Assembly: GCF_011059135.1 (NCBI RefSeq)
Contig: NZ_JAALGD010000002.1
Coordinates: 310,001 to 374,000 of the forward strand
Source of the DNA: Brevibacillus sp. SYP-B805
Lineage (GTDB): Bacteria; Bacillota; Bacilli; Brevibacillales; Brevibacillaceae
Reading direction: 5' to 3'
Length of the DNA stretch: 64,000 nucleotides
Position 1 is the stretch's first letter. Each line of letters starts with the position of its first letter. Positions 26,576 to 35,339 of the stretch are shown in pieces. The notes under the pieces were generated by a model. It saw only the letters and a program-made list of their open reading frames with translations, had not been told where the DNA came from and made no database searches. Position numbers and translations under genes: made by a program.

Positions 26576-27637
26576 TTAGGTGAAGTAAGGTTCCAGCAGC
26601 GGGGCAAACTTGGGGAAATCCACCAAAAACGCATCATGGCCGTATTTGGACTCAATGGTATAAAACTCCACGTCCACCCCGCATTGTTTCATCAGCGCTA
26701 CCATCTCCTGCTGATGATCAACCGGATAAATCAGGTCATTGACGATCCCGATAGCCAGCACCCTGGCCTTGATGTGCGCGATGGCTTCCTTCAGACCCCC
26801 TCTGTCCCGGCCGATATCATGCGTATCCATCGCTTTCAGCAGATACAGATAACTGTTGGCATCGAAGCGTTTCACCAGCTTTTCCCCCTGATACCGCAGA
26901 TAGCTTTCAATCTCGAAAACCGAGTCGGTCAAGGGGTTGGCTACGGAATCCCGCAGGTTGCGGCCAAAACGCTCTTCAAACAATTCCGCCGTTCGATAGG
27001 TAAGCATGCCCACCATCCGGGCAATCGAGAGCCCCTGCCGCGGGCCTTCACCCGGATAGTAATCGCCGTCTTTCCACTCCGGATCGCTGCAAATCGCCTG
27101 GCGCCCCACGTCATTGTAAGCGATGCCCACCGCAGACATCCGCGCGCAGGTGGCGATCGGCACGCCCACGTCCATCATGTCGGGGTATTCGACCAACCAC
27201 TCATACACCTGCATGCCGCCCATGGAGCCGCCGATGACTGCGTACAGCCTCTCCACCCCAAGCACGCTCAGCAGCCGGCGCTGCACGCGGACCATGTCCC
27301 GGATGGTAACCACGGGAAACGACGACCCGTAAGGCTTCCCCGTTTCCGGACAGATGCTGGCGGGACCCGTGGTGCCGTAACAGCCGCCCAACACGTTGCT
27401 GCAGATGACAAAATATTTGTTCGTATCCACCACTTTCCCGGGGCCAATCAATCCGTCCCACCATCCCTGACGCTCCCCGTCGCCAGCCGCGTACACGTCT
27501 CCCGTCAGGGCATGACAGACCAGCACGGCATTGCCCTTCTCCGGTTCATAGGTGCCATAGGTCTGATAGCCGACTTCCACCTCGCTCAGTACTTCCCCCG
27601 ATTCCAGGGTTATCTGGCCAAGCCTTGCTTTCAGCAT
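26576..27637 (-). CDS. metX: Homoserine O-acetyltransferase
   Basis: An alpha/beta-hydrolase of about 353 residues. Nucleophile motif VIGGSMGGMQ, oxyanion region LVCHALTGD, acid in IGIVNDLIYPVDHQQEM and catalytic His in KYGHDAFLVD. It acetylates homoserine in methionine synthesis (some MetX proteins use succinyl-CoA; not decided here). The start at 27637 has GGAGGGGG upstream; 27679 is a weaker alternative. A SAM riboswitch with terminator lies directly upstream. It is absent from this position in B. subtilis. Confidence 0.92.
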   Translation of the reverse strand: MLKARLGQITLESGEVLSEVEVGYQTYGTYEPEKGNAVLVCHALTGDVYAAGDGERQGWWDGLIGPGKVVDTNKYFVICSNVLGGCYGTTGPASICPETGKPYGSSFPVVTIRDMVRVQRRLLSVLGVERLYAVIGGSMGGMQVYEWLVEYPDMMDVGVPIATCARMSAVGIAYNDVGRQAICSDPEWKDGDYYPGEGPRQGLSIARMVGMLTYRTAELFEERFGRNLRDSVANPLTDSVFEIESYLRYQGEKLVKRFDANSYLYLLKAMDTHDIGRDRGGLKEAIAHIKARVLAIGIVNDLIYPVDHQQEMVALMKQCGVDVEFYTIESKYGHDAFLVDFPKFAPLLEPYFT

Positions 27638-27690
27638 CCTTGCTTCCCCCTCCACCCGTATCAAACGCGAAGGCATTCCTTTTCGCACAG

Positions 27691-27724
27691 AAAAACCCCC
27701 TCTTCCCGAGAGAAGAGAGGGTTT
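27691..27724 (-). terminator. Expression-platform terminator of the SAM riboswitch
   Basis: On the minus strand AAACCCTCTCTTC pairs with GAAGAGGGGGTTT and is followed by a T run. It lies between the SAM aptamer and metX and should form when SAM is bound. Confidence 0.88.
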
Positions 27725-27746
27725 GTTTTTGGCAAAGTCACCCACT

Positions 27747-27851
27747 CTCTTATCTCCCAGGCGCACGTACGCCTGCTGGAATTGGCACCTCTCCGCACTG
27801 CGGGGTTGCCGGGTTTCATCGGGCCAGTCCCTCCACCACTCTTGATAAGAG
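27747..27851 (-). promoter_or_regulatory. SAM-I (S-box) riboswitch upstream of metX
   Basis: The minus strand shows the S-box landmarks in order: CTCTTATCAAGAG, GGTGGAGGGACTGGCCC, GATGAAACCCGGCAACC, GGTGCCAATTCCAGC and the closing GGAGATAAGAG. The first and last elements form stem P1. Known S-box leaders turn methionine genes off when SAM is abundant. Confidence 0.95.
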
Positions 27852-27873
27852 ATCACGTCTTGGTTTGTTTATC

Positions 27874-27903
27874 ATGATACGGGCAAGACGGGTGTACTGT
27901 CAA
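27874..27903 (-). promoter_or_regulatory. Sigma-A promoter of metX
   Basis: TTGACA (27898-27903), 18-base spacer, TATCAT (27874-27879), about 23 bases before the S-box begins. Confidence 0.75.
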
Positions 27904-27915
27904 TAAGTGTAACCG

Positions 27916-29160
27916 TTACAAGCCGTGCACCACCGCTTTTTCTTCCACATCATCCAGCCCAAAGGCCGTATGCAGCGTGCGCACGGCAAGGGCGGTATGT
28001 TCAGCCGGAATGACGCACGACACCTTGATATCCGAAGTGGAGACCATCTTGATGGAAATCTCCTGTTCGGCAAGCTGGCGGAACATCTCGGCCGCCACCC
28101 CCGGATTGTTGATCATGCCGGCGCCCACGATGGAGACTTTGGACAGCCCCACTTCATGATCCACTTTGCGGAACGCCAGTTCTTCCCGGTGTTGTTCCAG
28201 CGTGCTCAAAGCCCGGGGGAGATCCGTCAGGGAGACGGTGAAAGAGATGTTGGATTCCGCCGCATCGTAGGAGCTCTGGATGATGATGTCCACGTTAACC
28301 TGATTGTTTGCCAGGGTGTTGAACAGGCGCGACAGCGTGCCGACACGGACGGGCATACCGACAACCGTGATTTTGGCCACATCTTCATCATGGGCGACGC
28401 CGCTTACGACTCTTCCTGTTTCCATGGTAGAACCCTCCTCAACGTACGTTCCTTCTTCCGCCGTAAAGCTGGAGCGGACAACCAGCTTTACCTTGTATTT
28501 CTTCGCCGCTTCCACGGAGCGCGGATGAAGCACGCCCGCTCCGAGATTGGCCAATTCCAGCATTTCATCATACGAGATGCGCGGCAGCTTTTGCGCGGTC
28601 GGCACTACGCGCGGGTCTGCCGTAAAGACGCCGGCCACATCGGTAAAGATTTCGCACTTCTCCGCGTTCAGGCTGGCCGCCAGCGCGACCGCCGTCGTAT
28701 CGGAGCCCCCGCGCCCGAGCGTGGTGATCTCCTTTTCGTCACTGATGCCTTGAAATCCTGCCACGACCACGATGCGGCCCGCCCGCAGTTCCCTCAGGAT
28801 GCGCTCATTGTCAATGCTTTTGATGCGCGCCTTGCCATGAACGGCTTCCGTCGTAATGCCGGCCTGCCAGCCGGTCAGCGAGACGGCATCGTACCCTTTC
28901 TGCTGCAGCGCCATGCACAAGAGGGCGATCGACACCTGCTCCCCGGTTGACAGCAGCATGTCCAATTCACGCTCGGAAGGCTGAGGGGCGATTTCCTTTG
29001 CCATCTCCAGCAGGACGTCTGTCGATTTCCCCATCGCGGACACGACGACCACCATGTCATGCCCGGCCTGTTTGTATTGGATCACCCGGTCTGCAACCCG
29101 CTGAATGCGCTCAATGGTCCCGACGGACGTACCGCCGTATTTCTGTACGATCAACCCCAT
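27916..29160 (-). CDS. lysC: Aspartate kinase (lysine-controlled, alpha subunit)
   Basis: A 414-residue aspartokinase. Kinase domain starts [10 protein letters not shown] and has [18 protein letters not shown]; two C-terminal ACT domains include [15 protein letters not shown] and [14 protein letters not shown]. It phosphorylates aspartate for lysine, threonine and methionine synthesis. A lysine riboswitch lies upstream, indicating the lysine-repressed isozyme. GGGAGAG precedes ATG 29160. An in-frame start with its own ribosome binding site near residue 246 probably makes a beta subunit. A repeat element lies in its leader. Confidence 0.95.
   Translation of the reverse strand: MGLIVQKYGGTSVGTIERIQRVADRVIQYKQAGHDMVVVVSAMGKSTDVLLEMAKEIAPQPSERELDMLLSTGEQVSIALLCMALQQKGYDAVSLTGWQAGITTEAVHGKARIKSIDNERILRELRAGRIVVVAGFQGISDEKEITTLGRGGSDTTAVALAASLNAEKCEIFTDVAGVFTADPRVVPTAQKLPRISYDEMLELANLGAGVLHPRSVEAAKKYKVKLVVRSSFTAEEGTYVEEGSTMETGRVVSGVAHDEDVAKITVVGMPVRVGTLSRLFNTLANNQVNVDIIIQSSYDAAESNISFTVSLTDLPRALSTLEQHREELAFRKVDHEVGLSKVSIVGAGMINNPGVAAEMFRQLAEQEISIKMVSTSDIKVSCVIPAEHTALAVRTLHTAFGLDDVEEKAVVHGL
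28423..28440 (-). promoter_or_regulatory. Internal ribosome binding site and start for the lysC beta subunit
   Basis: Inside lysC, GAGGAGG lies eight bases before an in-frame ATG at 28425, codon 246. Translation from it would yield a 169-residue protein with only the ACT domains (27916-28425). B. subtilis aspartokinase II is made as alpha and beta chains from one gene by just such an in-phase start. Confidence 0.8.
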
Positions 29161-29194
29161 ACTGGCTTCTCTCCCTTTTGATGATCAAGTCTTG

Positions 29195-29334
29195 AACCCC
29201 GTCGACGTAAGCTGACACTGTTGTCGGCGGGGGCCCCGAGCCAAACCCTTCGACGTAAGCTAATGCTCCACCCACTCGGCGCCATCTCACGCTTCGCCGA
29301 GGGGTCGCTTGCTGGGGTCGGCGGGGGCCCAACC
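29195..29334 (+). repeat. Modular inverted repeat, copy D, inside the lysC leader
   Basis: Two modules in tandem. The first is the short form (AACCCCGTCGACGTAAGCTG ... GTCGGCGGGGGCCCC). The second has TTCGACGTAAGCTAATGCT, a CCACCCACTCGGCG / CGCCGAG stem, GGTCGCTTGCTGG and a final GTCGGCGGGGGCCC. The outer stem has one wobble pair. It lies between the lysine-riboswitch terminator and the lysC ribosome binding site. Confidence 0.85.
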
Positions 29335-29360
29335 AAGCCCCGCACACTTACATTTCCCTA

Positions 29361-29396
29361 AAAGCAAAAACAACGACAAGGAAAACCTGTCGTTGT
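29361..29396 (-). terminator. Expression-platform terminator of the lysine riboswitch
   Basis: ACAACGACA pairs with TGTCGTTGT and is followed on the minus strand by TTTTGCTTTT. It lies about 80 bases downstream of the aptamer. Confidence 0.88.
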
Positions 29397-29477
29397 GTCA
29401 TGCACATACCGGTTCCTCCCTCCCTTGCACGTCGTCGGACGCAGACGAACAAAGCCCGTCACAAGCTCATCCGACTC

Positions 29478-29663
29478 GGTGAGATAGCGCTCCATCCGGA
29501 CAGCGGGTATCTGGCCGGATGACAGTCCTGCGCTTATTCAACGCAGGCCCAGCACGGACGCCTTGGGTGACGTACCGCACTTCGGCGAATTCCCCTTTCC
29601 CCTCTGGTCACCGACTCCCAATCTCGCAGAGGATACTGATGGTTTTCGCGCCTCTACCTCACT
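29478..29663 (-). promoter_or_regulatory. Lysine riboswitch (L-box) upstream of lysC
   Basis: On the minus strand the L-box landmarks occur in order: GTGAGGTAGAGGCGCGA, AGTATCCTC, GGGAGTCGGTGACC, TTCGCCGAAGTGCG, GGACTGTCATCCGG, GGATGGAGCGCTATCTCAC. The first and last elements form P1. Lysine binding should favour the downstream terminator. Confidence 0.95.
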
Positions 29664-29700
29664 CCATTTGGGAAGTGAGGCACATATTCACTTGAAGGGA

Positions 29701-29729
29701 ATTATAACATGCGGGCCGGGACAGTTCAA
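29701..29729 (-). promoter_or_regulatory. Sigma-A promoter of lysC
   Basis: TTGAAC (29724-29729), 17-base spacer, TATAAT (29701-29706) on the minus strand, starting about 20 bases after the uvrC stop. Confidence 0.85.
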
Positions 29730-29746
29730 TGCGTTTTTCCCGCCAA

Positions 29747-31519
29747 TCAGAGGGAGCGCAGGTGGCGGATGATGTCGCGCGCCAGCTTGTCGCCGATCCC
29801 CAACTGGCGGAAATCTTCCACCGTCGCTTCCTTCATGCGGGCGAGCGAACCAAAATGCCGGAAGAGCATGTTGCGCCGTTTTTCGCCGATTCCGGGAATT
29901 TCGTCCAATTGGGAAGCCAGCATCGTCTTGGTCCGCGTCTGCCGGTGGAAGGTGATCGCAAAGCGGTGCACCTCGTCCTGGATGCGCTGCAGCAGATAGA
30001 ATTCATAGCTGTCGCGGCGCAATTCGACGGGCTCCGGCGGATCGCCGAACAGCAGCTGGGCCGTCTTGTGCTTGTCGTCCTTGGCCAGGCCGCAGACGGG
30101 AATGTACAGGCCCAACTCATTCTCCAACACATCCATCGCGGCTGCGATTTGCCCTTTCCCGCCGTCGATCACGATCAGGTCCGGCAGCGGCAGGTTCTCC
30201 TTCAGGACGCGGGTGTAGCGGCGCCGGATCACCTCCCGCATCGAAGCGTAATCGTCCGGCCCCTCCACCGACCGGATCTTAAATTTGCGGTATTCCTTTT
30301 TGTCCGGTCGTCCATCGGTAAAGACCACCATGGCGGATACCGGTTCCACGCCCTGGATGTTGGAGTTGTCAAACGCCTCGATCCGATGCGGGGTGCCGAT
30401 GCCGAGCACGTGCCCCAGATTGTGGACCGCCTGGATGGTGCGGGCGTCGTCTTTGGACATGAGGGCAAATTTCTCCTGCAGGGCGATCTTGGCGTTTTCG
30501 CAGGCCATCTGCACCAGCTCGCGCTTCTTGCCGCGCTTCGGCGTCAGGACTTTGATACCCAGCCACTGCGCCAAAAGCTCCGGTTCGCTCTGCTCCGGCA
30601 GCAGGATCTCCTTGGGCAGCGCCTGCTGTTTGTCGTAGTAGAACTGGGTGACGAAAGACATGAAGTCCTCCGTTTCATTTCCGTAATAGGGAAACGAGGT
30701 GGTTTCCCTCTCGATCATCTTGCCTTGCCGCATGTAAAAAACCTGGACGCACATCCAGCCCTTCTCCACGGCAAAGCCGATGATGTCCCGATCCACCGTG
30801 TCGGCAAACGTCACCTTCTGCTTCTCCATGACCGCTTCGATGCTGCGGATCAGGTCGCGCAGCTCCTTGGCGCGTTCAAACTCCATGTTCTCGGCCGCCT
30901 GCATCATCTTCTCCGTCAGCTCCGCCTTCATCTCCGCATGGCCGCCGTTCAGAAAATCGGTGATCGCTTCCACCAAACGCTGGTTTTCCGCGGGGTCCAC
31001 CTCGTATTCACAGGGAGCCAGGCATTGCCCCAGATGGTAATACAGGCAGACCTGCTTCGGCAGATGTTTGCACTTGCGCAGCGGATAGAGCCGATCCAGC
31101 AGCTTCTTTACTTCGGACGCGGCCCCCGCATTGGCGTACGGCCCAAAATAGCGGGCCTTGTCTTTCAAAACCTTGCGGGTAATCTCCAGGCGCGGGTGTT
31201 TTTCGTTGGTAATCTTGATGTACGGATAGGTTTTGTCATCCTTGAGCATCACATTGTAGCGCGGATTGTGCTGTTTGATCAGGTTGCACTCCAAAATCAG
31301 CGCTTCGATGGCCGAGGAGACGATAATATATTCAAAATCGGCAATTTCACTCACCAGCAGCTGTGTTTTGCCGTCGTGGCTGCCCGTGAAGTAGGAGCGG
31401 ACGCGATTTTTCAGCACTTTGGCCTTGCCGACGTAGATGATTTCCCCTTTGTCGTTTTTCATGAGATAACAGCCGGGTTTCTCCGGCAGAACCGCGAGCT
31501 TGTCTTTCAGCTTGCTCAT
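29747..31519 (-). CDS. uvrC: Excinuclease ABC subunit C
   Basis: A 590-residue protein with an N-terminal GIY-YIG nuclease domain ([20 protein letters not shown]), a UvrB-interacting UVR segment near residue 205, an RNase H-like nuclease domain ([20 protein letters not shown]) and C-terminal helix-hairpin-helix repeats ([19 protein letters not shown]). It makes both incisions in nucleotide excision repair. ATG at 31519 follows GGAGAGGG. The order lysC-uvrC-trxA agrees with B. subtilis. Confidence 0.96.
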   Translation of the reverse strand: MSKLKDKLAVLPEKPGCYLMKNDKGEIIYVGKAKVLKNRVRSYFTGSHDGKTQLLVSEIADFEYIIVSSAIEALILECNLIKQHNPRYNVMLKDDKTYPYIKITNEKHPRLEITRKVLKDKARYFGPYANAGAASEVKKLLDRLYPLRKCKHLPKQVCLYYHLGQCLAPCEYEVDPAENQRLVEAITDFLNGGHAEMKAELTEKMMQAAENMEFERAKELRDLIRSIEAVMEKQKVTFADTVDRDIIGFAVEKGWMCVQVFYMRQGKMIERETTSFPYYGNETEDFMSFVTQFYYDKQQALPKEILLPEQSEPELLAQWLGIKVLTPKRGKKRELVQMACENAKIALQEKFALMSKDDARTIQAVHNLGHVLGIGTPHRIEAFDNSNIQGVEPVSAMVVFTDGRPDKKEYRKFKIRSVEGPDDYASMREVIRRRYTRVLKENLPLPDLIVIDGGKGQIAAAMDVLENELGLYIPVCGLAKDDKHKTAQLLFGDPPEPVELRRDSYEFYLLQRIQDEVHRFAITFHRQTRTKTMLASQLDEIPGIGEKRRNMLFRHFGSLARMKEATVEDFRQLGIGDKLARDIIRHLRSL

Positions 31520-31634
31520 GGGCCCTCTCCTTTCTCTTCGGGCTCCGTCCGGCCCCGCGTTGCCTGGGCCGGGTGGGTCTCCATCTCTCATGGTAGCACA
31601 GATGTTCCCCGTTTTTCATCCCACTCCTCGGATG

Positions 31635-31671
31635 GAAAAATGAAACGGCACCGCCGAATGGGCGATGCCGT
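31635..31671 (-). terminator. Intrinsic terminator of trxA
   Basis: On the minus strand ACGGCATCGCC pairs with GGCGGTGCCGT (one U-G pair), followed by TTCATTTTT. It separates trxA from uvrC. Confidence 0.8.
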
Positions 31672-31691
31672 CTTGCAGGTGCTGCGATCGA

Positions 31692-32009
31692 TTACAGATG
31701 CTTGCCGAGAGTCGCCATCAGCGCCTCTTTCGGCTGGAAGCCGATAATTTTGTCCACCGGCTGACCATCTTTCATGAGCAGCAGGGTCGGGATCGACATG
31801 ATGCCGAAGCGGCCTGCCGTTTCCGGATTTTCATCCACGTTTACCTTCGCTATTTTCAGCTTGGAGCCCACTTCCGCGTCGATCTGCTCCAGCACCGGAG
31901 CAATCATTTTGCACGGGCCGCACCAAGGGGCCCAGAAGTCAACCAGGACGGTTCCTCCTTGTTCCACTTCCTGGCTGAATGTTTGATCCGTTACGTTAAC
32001 GATTGCCAT
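31692..32009 (-). CDS. trxA: Thioredoxin
   Basis: A 105-residue thioredoxin with the active site [13 protein letters not shown], the conserved cis-Pro segment [12 protein letters not shown] and the typical end [12 protein letters not shown]. It reduces protein disulfides in the cytoplasm. ATG at 32009 follows GGAGGT. It has its own promoter and terminator. Confidence 0.97.
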   Translation of the reverse strand: MAIVNVTDQTFSQEVEQGGTVLVDFWAPWCGPCKMIAPVLEQIDAEVGSKLKIAKVNVDENPETAGRFGIMSIPTLLLMKDGQPVDKIIGFQPKEALMATLGKHL

Positions 32010-32059
32010 TATCGCTACCTCCTTCAACTCGCTTCGATACAATCTGTTCGACCGATTTC

Positions 32060-32068
32060 AGTATACCA
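32060..32068 (-). promoter_or_regulatory. Extended -10 promoter of trxA
   Basis: TGGTATACT on the minus strand, about 50 bases before the start codon. TAGTCA 18 bases upstream is a weak -35. Confidence 0.65.
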
Positions 32069-32165
32069 TTCTCTCCCTGAAATGACTACGCTGGCCGACA
32101 CTTTGGGGCACACATATTCTTCCCCCGATTCGCCCAATCTATTGAAAGGAAAGGGGAGGTTGAGC

Positions 32166-32474
32166 ATGGCAGCCATCATCGCATTGTTTCGGGACGAACA
32201 AGAAGCGCAGCAGGTGATCCGCCAGTTGGTGCTGGAGTCAGCCATCCAATCCATCACTTTCCTGCATGGTCACGACCATCATGCGATGCCGGGCCACCCG
32301 GATTCCTCCATCAGCGATGCGCTTCATCGGCAGGGATTTGCTGCCGAGCAATGCGCCAGCTGCATGCAGGCTCTCGGCGACGGCAGAGCCGCCGTCCTGC
32401 TTGAATGCGACGATGCCGCCGACATGCTGGTGGCCCTGCACAGCTATGGTGTCCGGAATTATCATATGGCGTAA
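32166..32474 (+). CDS. Small hypothetical protein, possibly stress-protein-like
   Basis: A 102-residue protein beginning MAAIIALFRDEQEAQQVIRQ. The pattern of an early AxxxFxxxxEAxxxI segment and a later DGRAAVLLECDDAADMLVAL resembles general-stress (YflT/17M-like) domains, but the match is loose. A HGHDHH cluster and two Cys (CASC) stand in the middle, hinting at metal binding. ATG at 32166 has GGGGAGG six bases upstream. In B. subtilis a different gene lies between trxA and etfA. Confidence 0.55.
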   Translation: MAAIIALFRDEQEAQQVIRQLVLESAIQSITFLHGHDHHAMPGHPDSSISDALHRQGFAAEQCASCMQALGDGRAAVLLECDDAADMLVALHSYGVRNYHMA

Positions 32475-32476
32475 AA

Positions 32477-32574
32477 GAACCCCGCCGACTTAAGCTAACG
32501 CTGGGGTCGGCGGGGGCCCCGAATCATAACCCCGCCGACCTAAGCTAACGCTGGTGTCGGCGGGGGCCCCGAAT
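32477..32574 (+). repeat. Modular inverted repeat, copy E (two tandem short units)
   Basis: Two units with a 50-base period, the first starting at 32477 and the second at 32527. Each reads AACCCCGCCGAC, a TAAGCTAACGCTGG loop, then GTCGGCGGGGGCCCCGAATC. The outer stem pairs perfectly in both. They differ at only a few positions. This is the minimal form of the family. Confidence 0.9.
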
Positions 32575-32601
32575 CTTTCTTACTCTCTCCTATATACCAA
32601 C

Positions 32602-32642
32602 AAAGCATCCCGTGCCCTGCCGATCGGGGGACGGGATGCTTC
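32602..32642 (-). terminator. Intrinsic terminator of the etfA operon
   Basis: AAGCATCCCGT (32603-32613) pairs with ACGGGATGCTT (32631-32641). On the minus strand it is followed by TGTTGG, a modest tail. Confidence 0.65.
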
Positions 32643-32663
32643 GTTGCTACCGGGTGGGATTTC

Positions 32664-33623
32664 TTATGCCAGCACTTTTTTAAACTCTTCCGTCAGCAGC
32701 GGTACCACTTCAAACAAATCGCCGACAATGCCGTAGTCAGCCACTTGGAAGATCGGCGCTTCCGGATCCTTGTTGATCGCGACGATCACTTTGGAGTTGG
32801 ACATGCCCGCCAAGTGCTGGATCGCGCCGGAGATCCCGCATGCGATGTACAGGTCAGGCGTTACCACCTTGCCCGTCTGGCCGATCTGCAGCGCGTAGTC
32901 GCAATAGCCGGCGTCGCATGCGCCGCGGGAGGCGCCAACGGCCGCTCCCAGGACGTCAGCCAGTTCTTGCAGCGGCTTGAAGCCATCCGCGCTCTTCACG
33001 CCGCGCCCGCCGGACACAACGATCTTCGCTTCGGACAGATCCACCTTGCCGGTCGTTTTGCGCACCACTTCCTTGACGATGGTGCGCAGATCCTTGATGT
33101 CAGCGGCAAACGGGACGGTTTCCGCCGTTTTGCCGGCCTGCGGCTCCCCTGCCGGAATGTTGTTCGGACGGATGGTGACAAAAATCTTGCCGTCCGTGAA
33201 CCTGCGCTTCTGGAACGCTTTCCCCGCATAGATCGGGCGCGTAAAGACCGGTCCCGCTTCCACTCCGGTGACGTCGGAAATCAAGCCGTACCCCAGGCGG
33301 GCGGCCACCCGCGGAGCCACATCGCGGCCGATCGCCGTGTGTCCGGTTACGATCGCATCCGGGGCAACCTCGTTGATTACCTGGACAAATGCCTGGGTAT
33401 ACCCGTCAGGCGTATAAGTGGCGAGCGCATCATGTTTTACCAGATACACCTTGCCGGCGCCGTACTCGGCCAGCTTGTTGGCAAGAGCCGCCTCATCGGA
33501 GCCGAAGACCGCCGCCACAATCTCGCCGCCTTCCGCAATGCGCGCTGCCGCAGCCAAGGCTTCGAAGGAGACGTTGCGCAGTTGACCGTCGCGAATTTCT
33601 GCCAATACCAGTACTTTTTTCAT
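32664..33623 (-). CDS. etfA: Electron transfer flavoprotein alpha subunit
   Basis: A 319-residue protein with the C-terminal FAD-binding signature ([39 protein letters not shown]). With EtfB it takes electrons from acyl-CoA dehydrogenases during beta-oxidation. It follows etfB by 16 bases at the end of the fad-etf operon. Confidence 0.96.
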   Translation of the reverse strand: MKKVLVLAEIRDGQLRNVSFEALAAAARIAEGGEIVAAVFGSDEAALANKLAEYGAGKVYLVKHDALATYTPDGYTQAFVQVINEVAPDAIVTGHTAIGRDVAPRVAARLGYGLISDVTGVEAGPVFTRPIYAGKAFQKRRFTDGKIFVTIRPNNIPAGEPQAGKTAETVPFAADIKDLRTIVKEVVRKTTGKVDLSEAKIVVSGGRGVKSADGFKPLQELADVLGAAVGASRGACDAGYCDYALQIGQTGKVVTPDLYIACGISGAIQHLAGMSNSKVIVAINKDPEAPIFQVADYGIVGDLFEVVPLLTEEFKKVLA

Positions 33624-33639
33624 CTCGATCCCCTCTCCC

Positions 33640-34407
33640 TTAGATCACTTTCGCTTCTTGGCGGAGCAGCTGCACCAATTCGGAAACCTGCGCCGGCAAA
33701 TCGCCGGTCAGGATGCGGCCCGCTTCTTTTTTGGGCGGCAGGAAGTTCTCCACAACTTCGGTTTTCGCGCCCACTTCGGCGGCGGACAGGCCGAGATCAT
33801 CGACAGACCAGCGATCCATCGGTTTCTTTTTCGCCTTCATGATGCCGGGCAGGGATGGATAGCGCGGCTCGTTCAAGCCCTGCTGCGCGGTGACCAGCAC
33901 GGGCAGGCTTGTTTCCACAATCTCCAGGTCGCCCTCCACGTCACGCTCAACGCGGACGGTGCTGCCGTTCACTTCCAGCTTGACAGCGGTGGAGACATGA
34001 TTGATGCCCAATTCTTCGGCAAGACGCGGTCCGCCTTGGCCGGCTCCTGTGTCCACGGCCATCTGGCCGCCCAGGATGATGTCGTACCCCACTTTTCTGG
34101 CTACGGCAGCCAATACTTTTGCCGTTGTATATTCATCGCCAAAGAGCGATTCGTCATCAACAAGGATCGCCTTGTCAGCGCCCATCGCCAGCGCCGTGCG
34201 CAGTGCGCTTTCCGCACGGTCCGGTCCGATGGTGACCACCGTCACTTCGCCCCCATGCTGTTCTTTCAACTTGATCGCTTCTTCCACCGCATACTCATCG
34301 TAGGGGTTGATAATGAATTCGACCCCGTCTTCGCTGATGCTGCCGTTTTGGATGACGATTTTCTCCTCGGTGTCAAACGTCTGCTTCAGTACTACCAGTA
34401 TGTTCAT
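33640..34407 (-). CDS. etfB: Electron transfer flavoprotein beta subunit
   Basis: A 255-residue protein starting MNILVVLKQTFDTEEKIVIQ with the beta-subunit signature VETSLPVLVTAQQGLNEPRY PSLPGIMKAKKK. It is the partner of EtfA and lies 15 bases after fadB. Confidence 0.96.
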   Translation of the reverse strand: MNILVVLKQTFDTEEKIVIQNGSISEDGVEFIINPYDEYAVEEAIKLKEQHGGEVTVVTIGPDRAESALRTALAMGADKAILVDDESLFGDEYTTAKVLAAVARKVGYDIILGGQMAVDTGAGQGGPRLAEELGINHVSTAVKLEVNGSTVRVERDVEGDLEIVETSLPVLVTAQQGLNEPRYPSLPGIMKAKKKPMDRWSVDDLGLSAAEVGAKTEVVENFLPPKKEAGRILTGDLPAQVSELVQLLRQEAKVI

Positions 34408-34422
34408 GCAGATCCCTCCTCG

Positions 34423-35199
34423 TTAGCGATCCTGGAATTGGGGCTTGCGCTTCTCGAGAAACGCGCTGACGCCTTCTTTCACATCTTCCGAACGAAACGC
34501 TTCGCCGAACAGCTCCGCTTCCCGACCAAGCCCTTCTGCCATGCCCAGCTCGAAGCCGCTGTGGATGGCATCCAGCGCCAGGCGTATGGCTACGCTGCTT
34601 TTCTGGGCGATCGTCTGCGCCAGCTGTTTGGCCTGGTCAAGCAGCTCTTCCAGCGGATAGACGGCTTCCACCAGGCCGATCCGGTGCGCTTCTTCGCCGC
34701 CGATCATTTCCGATGTCAGAATCATCCGGGTTGCCACGCCTCTGCCTACCAGACGCGGCAGCCGCTGCGTCCCGCCGTATCCCGGAATCAGGCCGAGATT
34801 CAGTTCCGGCAGACCCAGCTTGGCTTCCGGTGCGGCCAGCCGGATATGGCAGGCCATCGCCAGTTCCAGGCCGCCGCCCAGGCAGGCGCCGTTGATCGCG
34901 GCGATGACCGGCTTGGGAAAGCGCTCGATCCGGTCAAACAGGCGCTGCCCTTTCTCCGCCAGGGCTTTCGCTTGTCCGCCGTCCAACCGGGTAAACTCCT
35001 TGATATCCGCTCCCGCGACAAAAAAGCGCCCTTCTCCGGTTAACACGATCGCCTTTACCTGCGGATCGCTTTCCAGCTGTGTCAATACGCTGTCCAGCTC
35101 CTGCAGCGCCGTTTGGTTCAATGCGTTTGCCGGCGGGTGGTTGATCGTCAGAACAGCCACGCGATCCTCTACAGCCAACCGTAAATGGGTATAGGTCAT
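34423..35199 (-). CDS. fadB: Enoyl-CoA hydratase
   Basis: A 258-residue crotonase-family enzyme. The oxyanion-hole regions are FVAGADIKEF and AINGACLGGGLELAMACHIR; the acid residues lie in PELNLGLIPGYGGTQRLPRLVG. It hydrates enoyl-CoA in beta-oxidation. ATG at 35199 follows GGAGGGG; the longer frame upstream is not needed. In B. subtilis the same gene lies between fadR and etfB. Confidence 0.93.
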   Translation of the reverse strand: MTYTHLRLAVEDRVAVLTINHPPANALNQTALQELDSVLTQLESDPQVKAIVLTGEGRFFVAGADIKEFTRLDGGQAKALAEKGQRLFDRIERFPKPVIAAINGACLGGGLELAMACHIRLAAPEAKLGLPELNLGLIPGYGGTQRLPRLVGRGVATRMILTSEMIGGEEAHRIGLVEAVYPLEELLDQAKQLAQTIAQKSSVAIRLALDAIHSGFELGMAEGLGREAELFGEAFRSEDVKEGVSAFLEKRKPQFQDR

Positions 35200-35242
35200 C
35201 CTTCTCCCCTCCGCGATGTGCGAATCGCCGCAATTCCCAGAA

Positions 35243-35258
35243 CTGAGCGACCGCTCAG
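35243..35258. promoter_or_regulatory. Palindrome upstream of fadB, possible operator
   Basis: CTGAGCGACCGCTCAG has perfect 7-base arms around two central bases, about 45 bases before the fadB start and downstream of a TACAAT -10-like box. Its half-site differs from the FadR box at fadR, so it may bind FadR weakly or another TetR-type regulator. Confidence 0.45.
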
Positions 35259-35319
35259 AATAGAAGTGTTCCCTCGGTATTATTGTACACGTGCTCATTG
35301 TATCAGATGCGCATTGACA

Positions 35320-35334
35320 ATTAAAGCGTTTTCT
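35320..35334 (+). promoter_or_regulatory. Possible cre site (CcpA) between fadR and fadB
   Basis: ATTAAAGCGTTTTCT matches the cre pattern WTGNAANCGNWNNCW except at the third base. Catabolite repression of fatty acid degradation genes is known in B. subtilis, but a single near-match is weak evidence. Confidence 0.3.
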
Positions 35335-35339
35335 CCGGA

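Noticed and set aside
29747-31591. uvrC start at 31591
   Set aside because: The extra 24 residues are Pro/Gly/Arg-rich and lack homology to UvrC; ATG 31519 has a good ribosome binding site and starts with the usual [10 protein letters not shown].
32477-32574. Tandem repeat as a CRISPR array
   Set aside because: Only two units, palindromic along the whole unit, no variable spacers and no cas genes.
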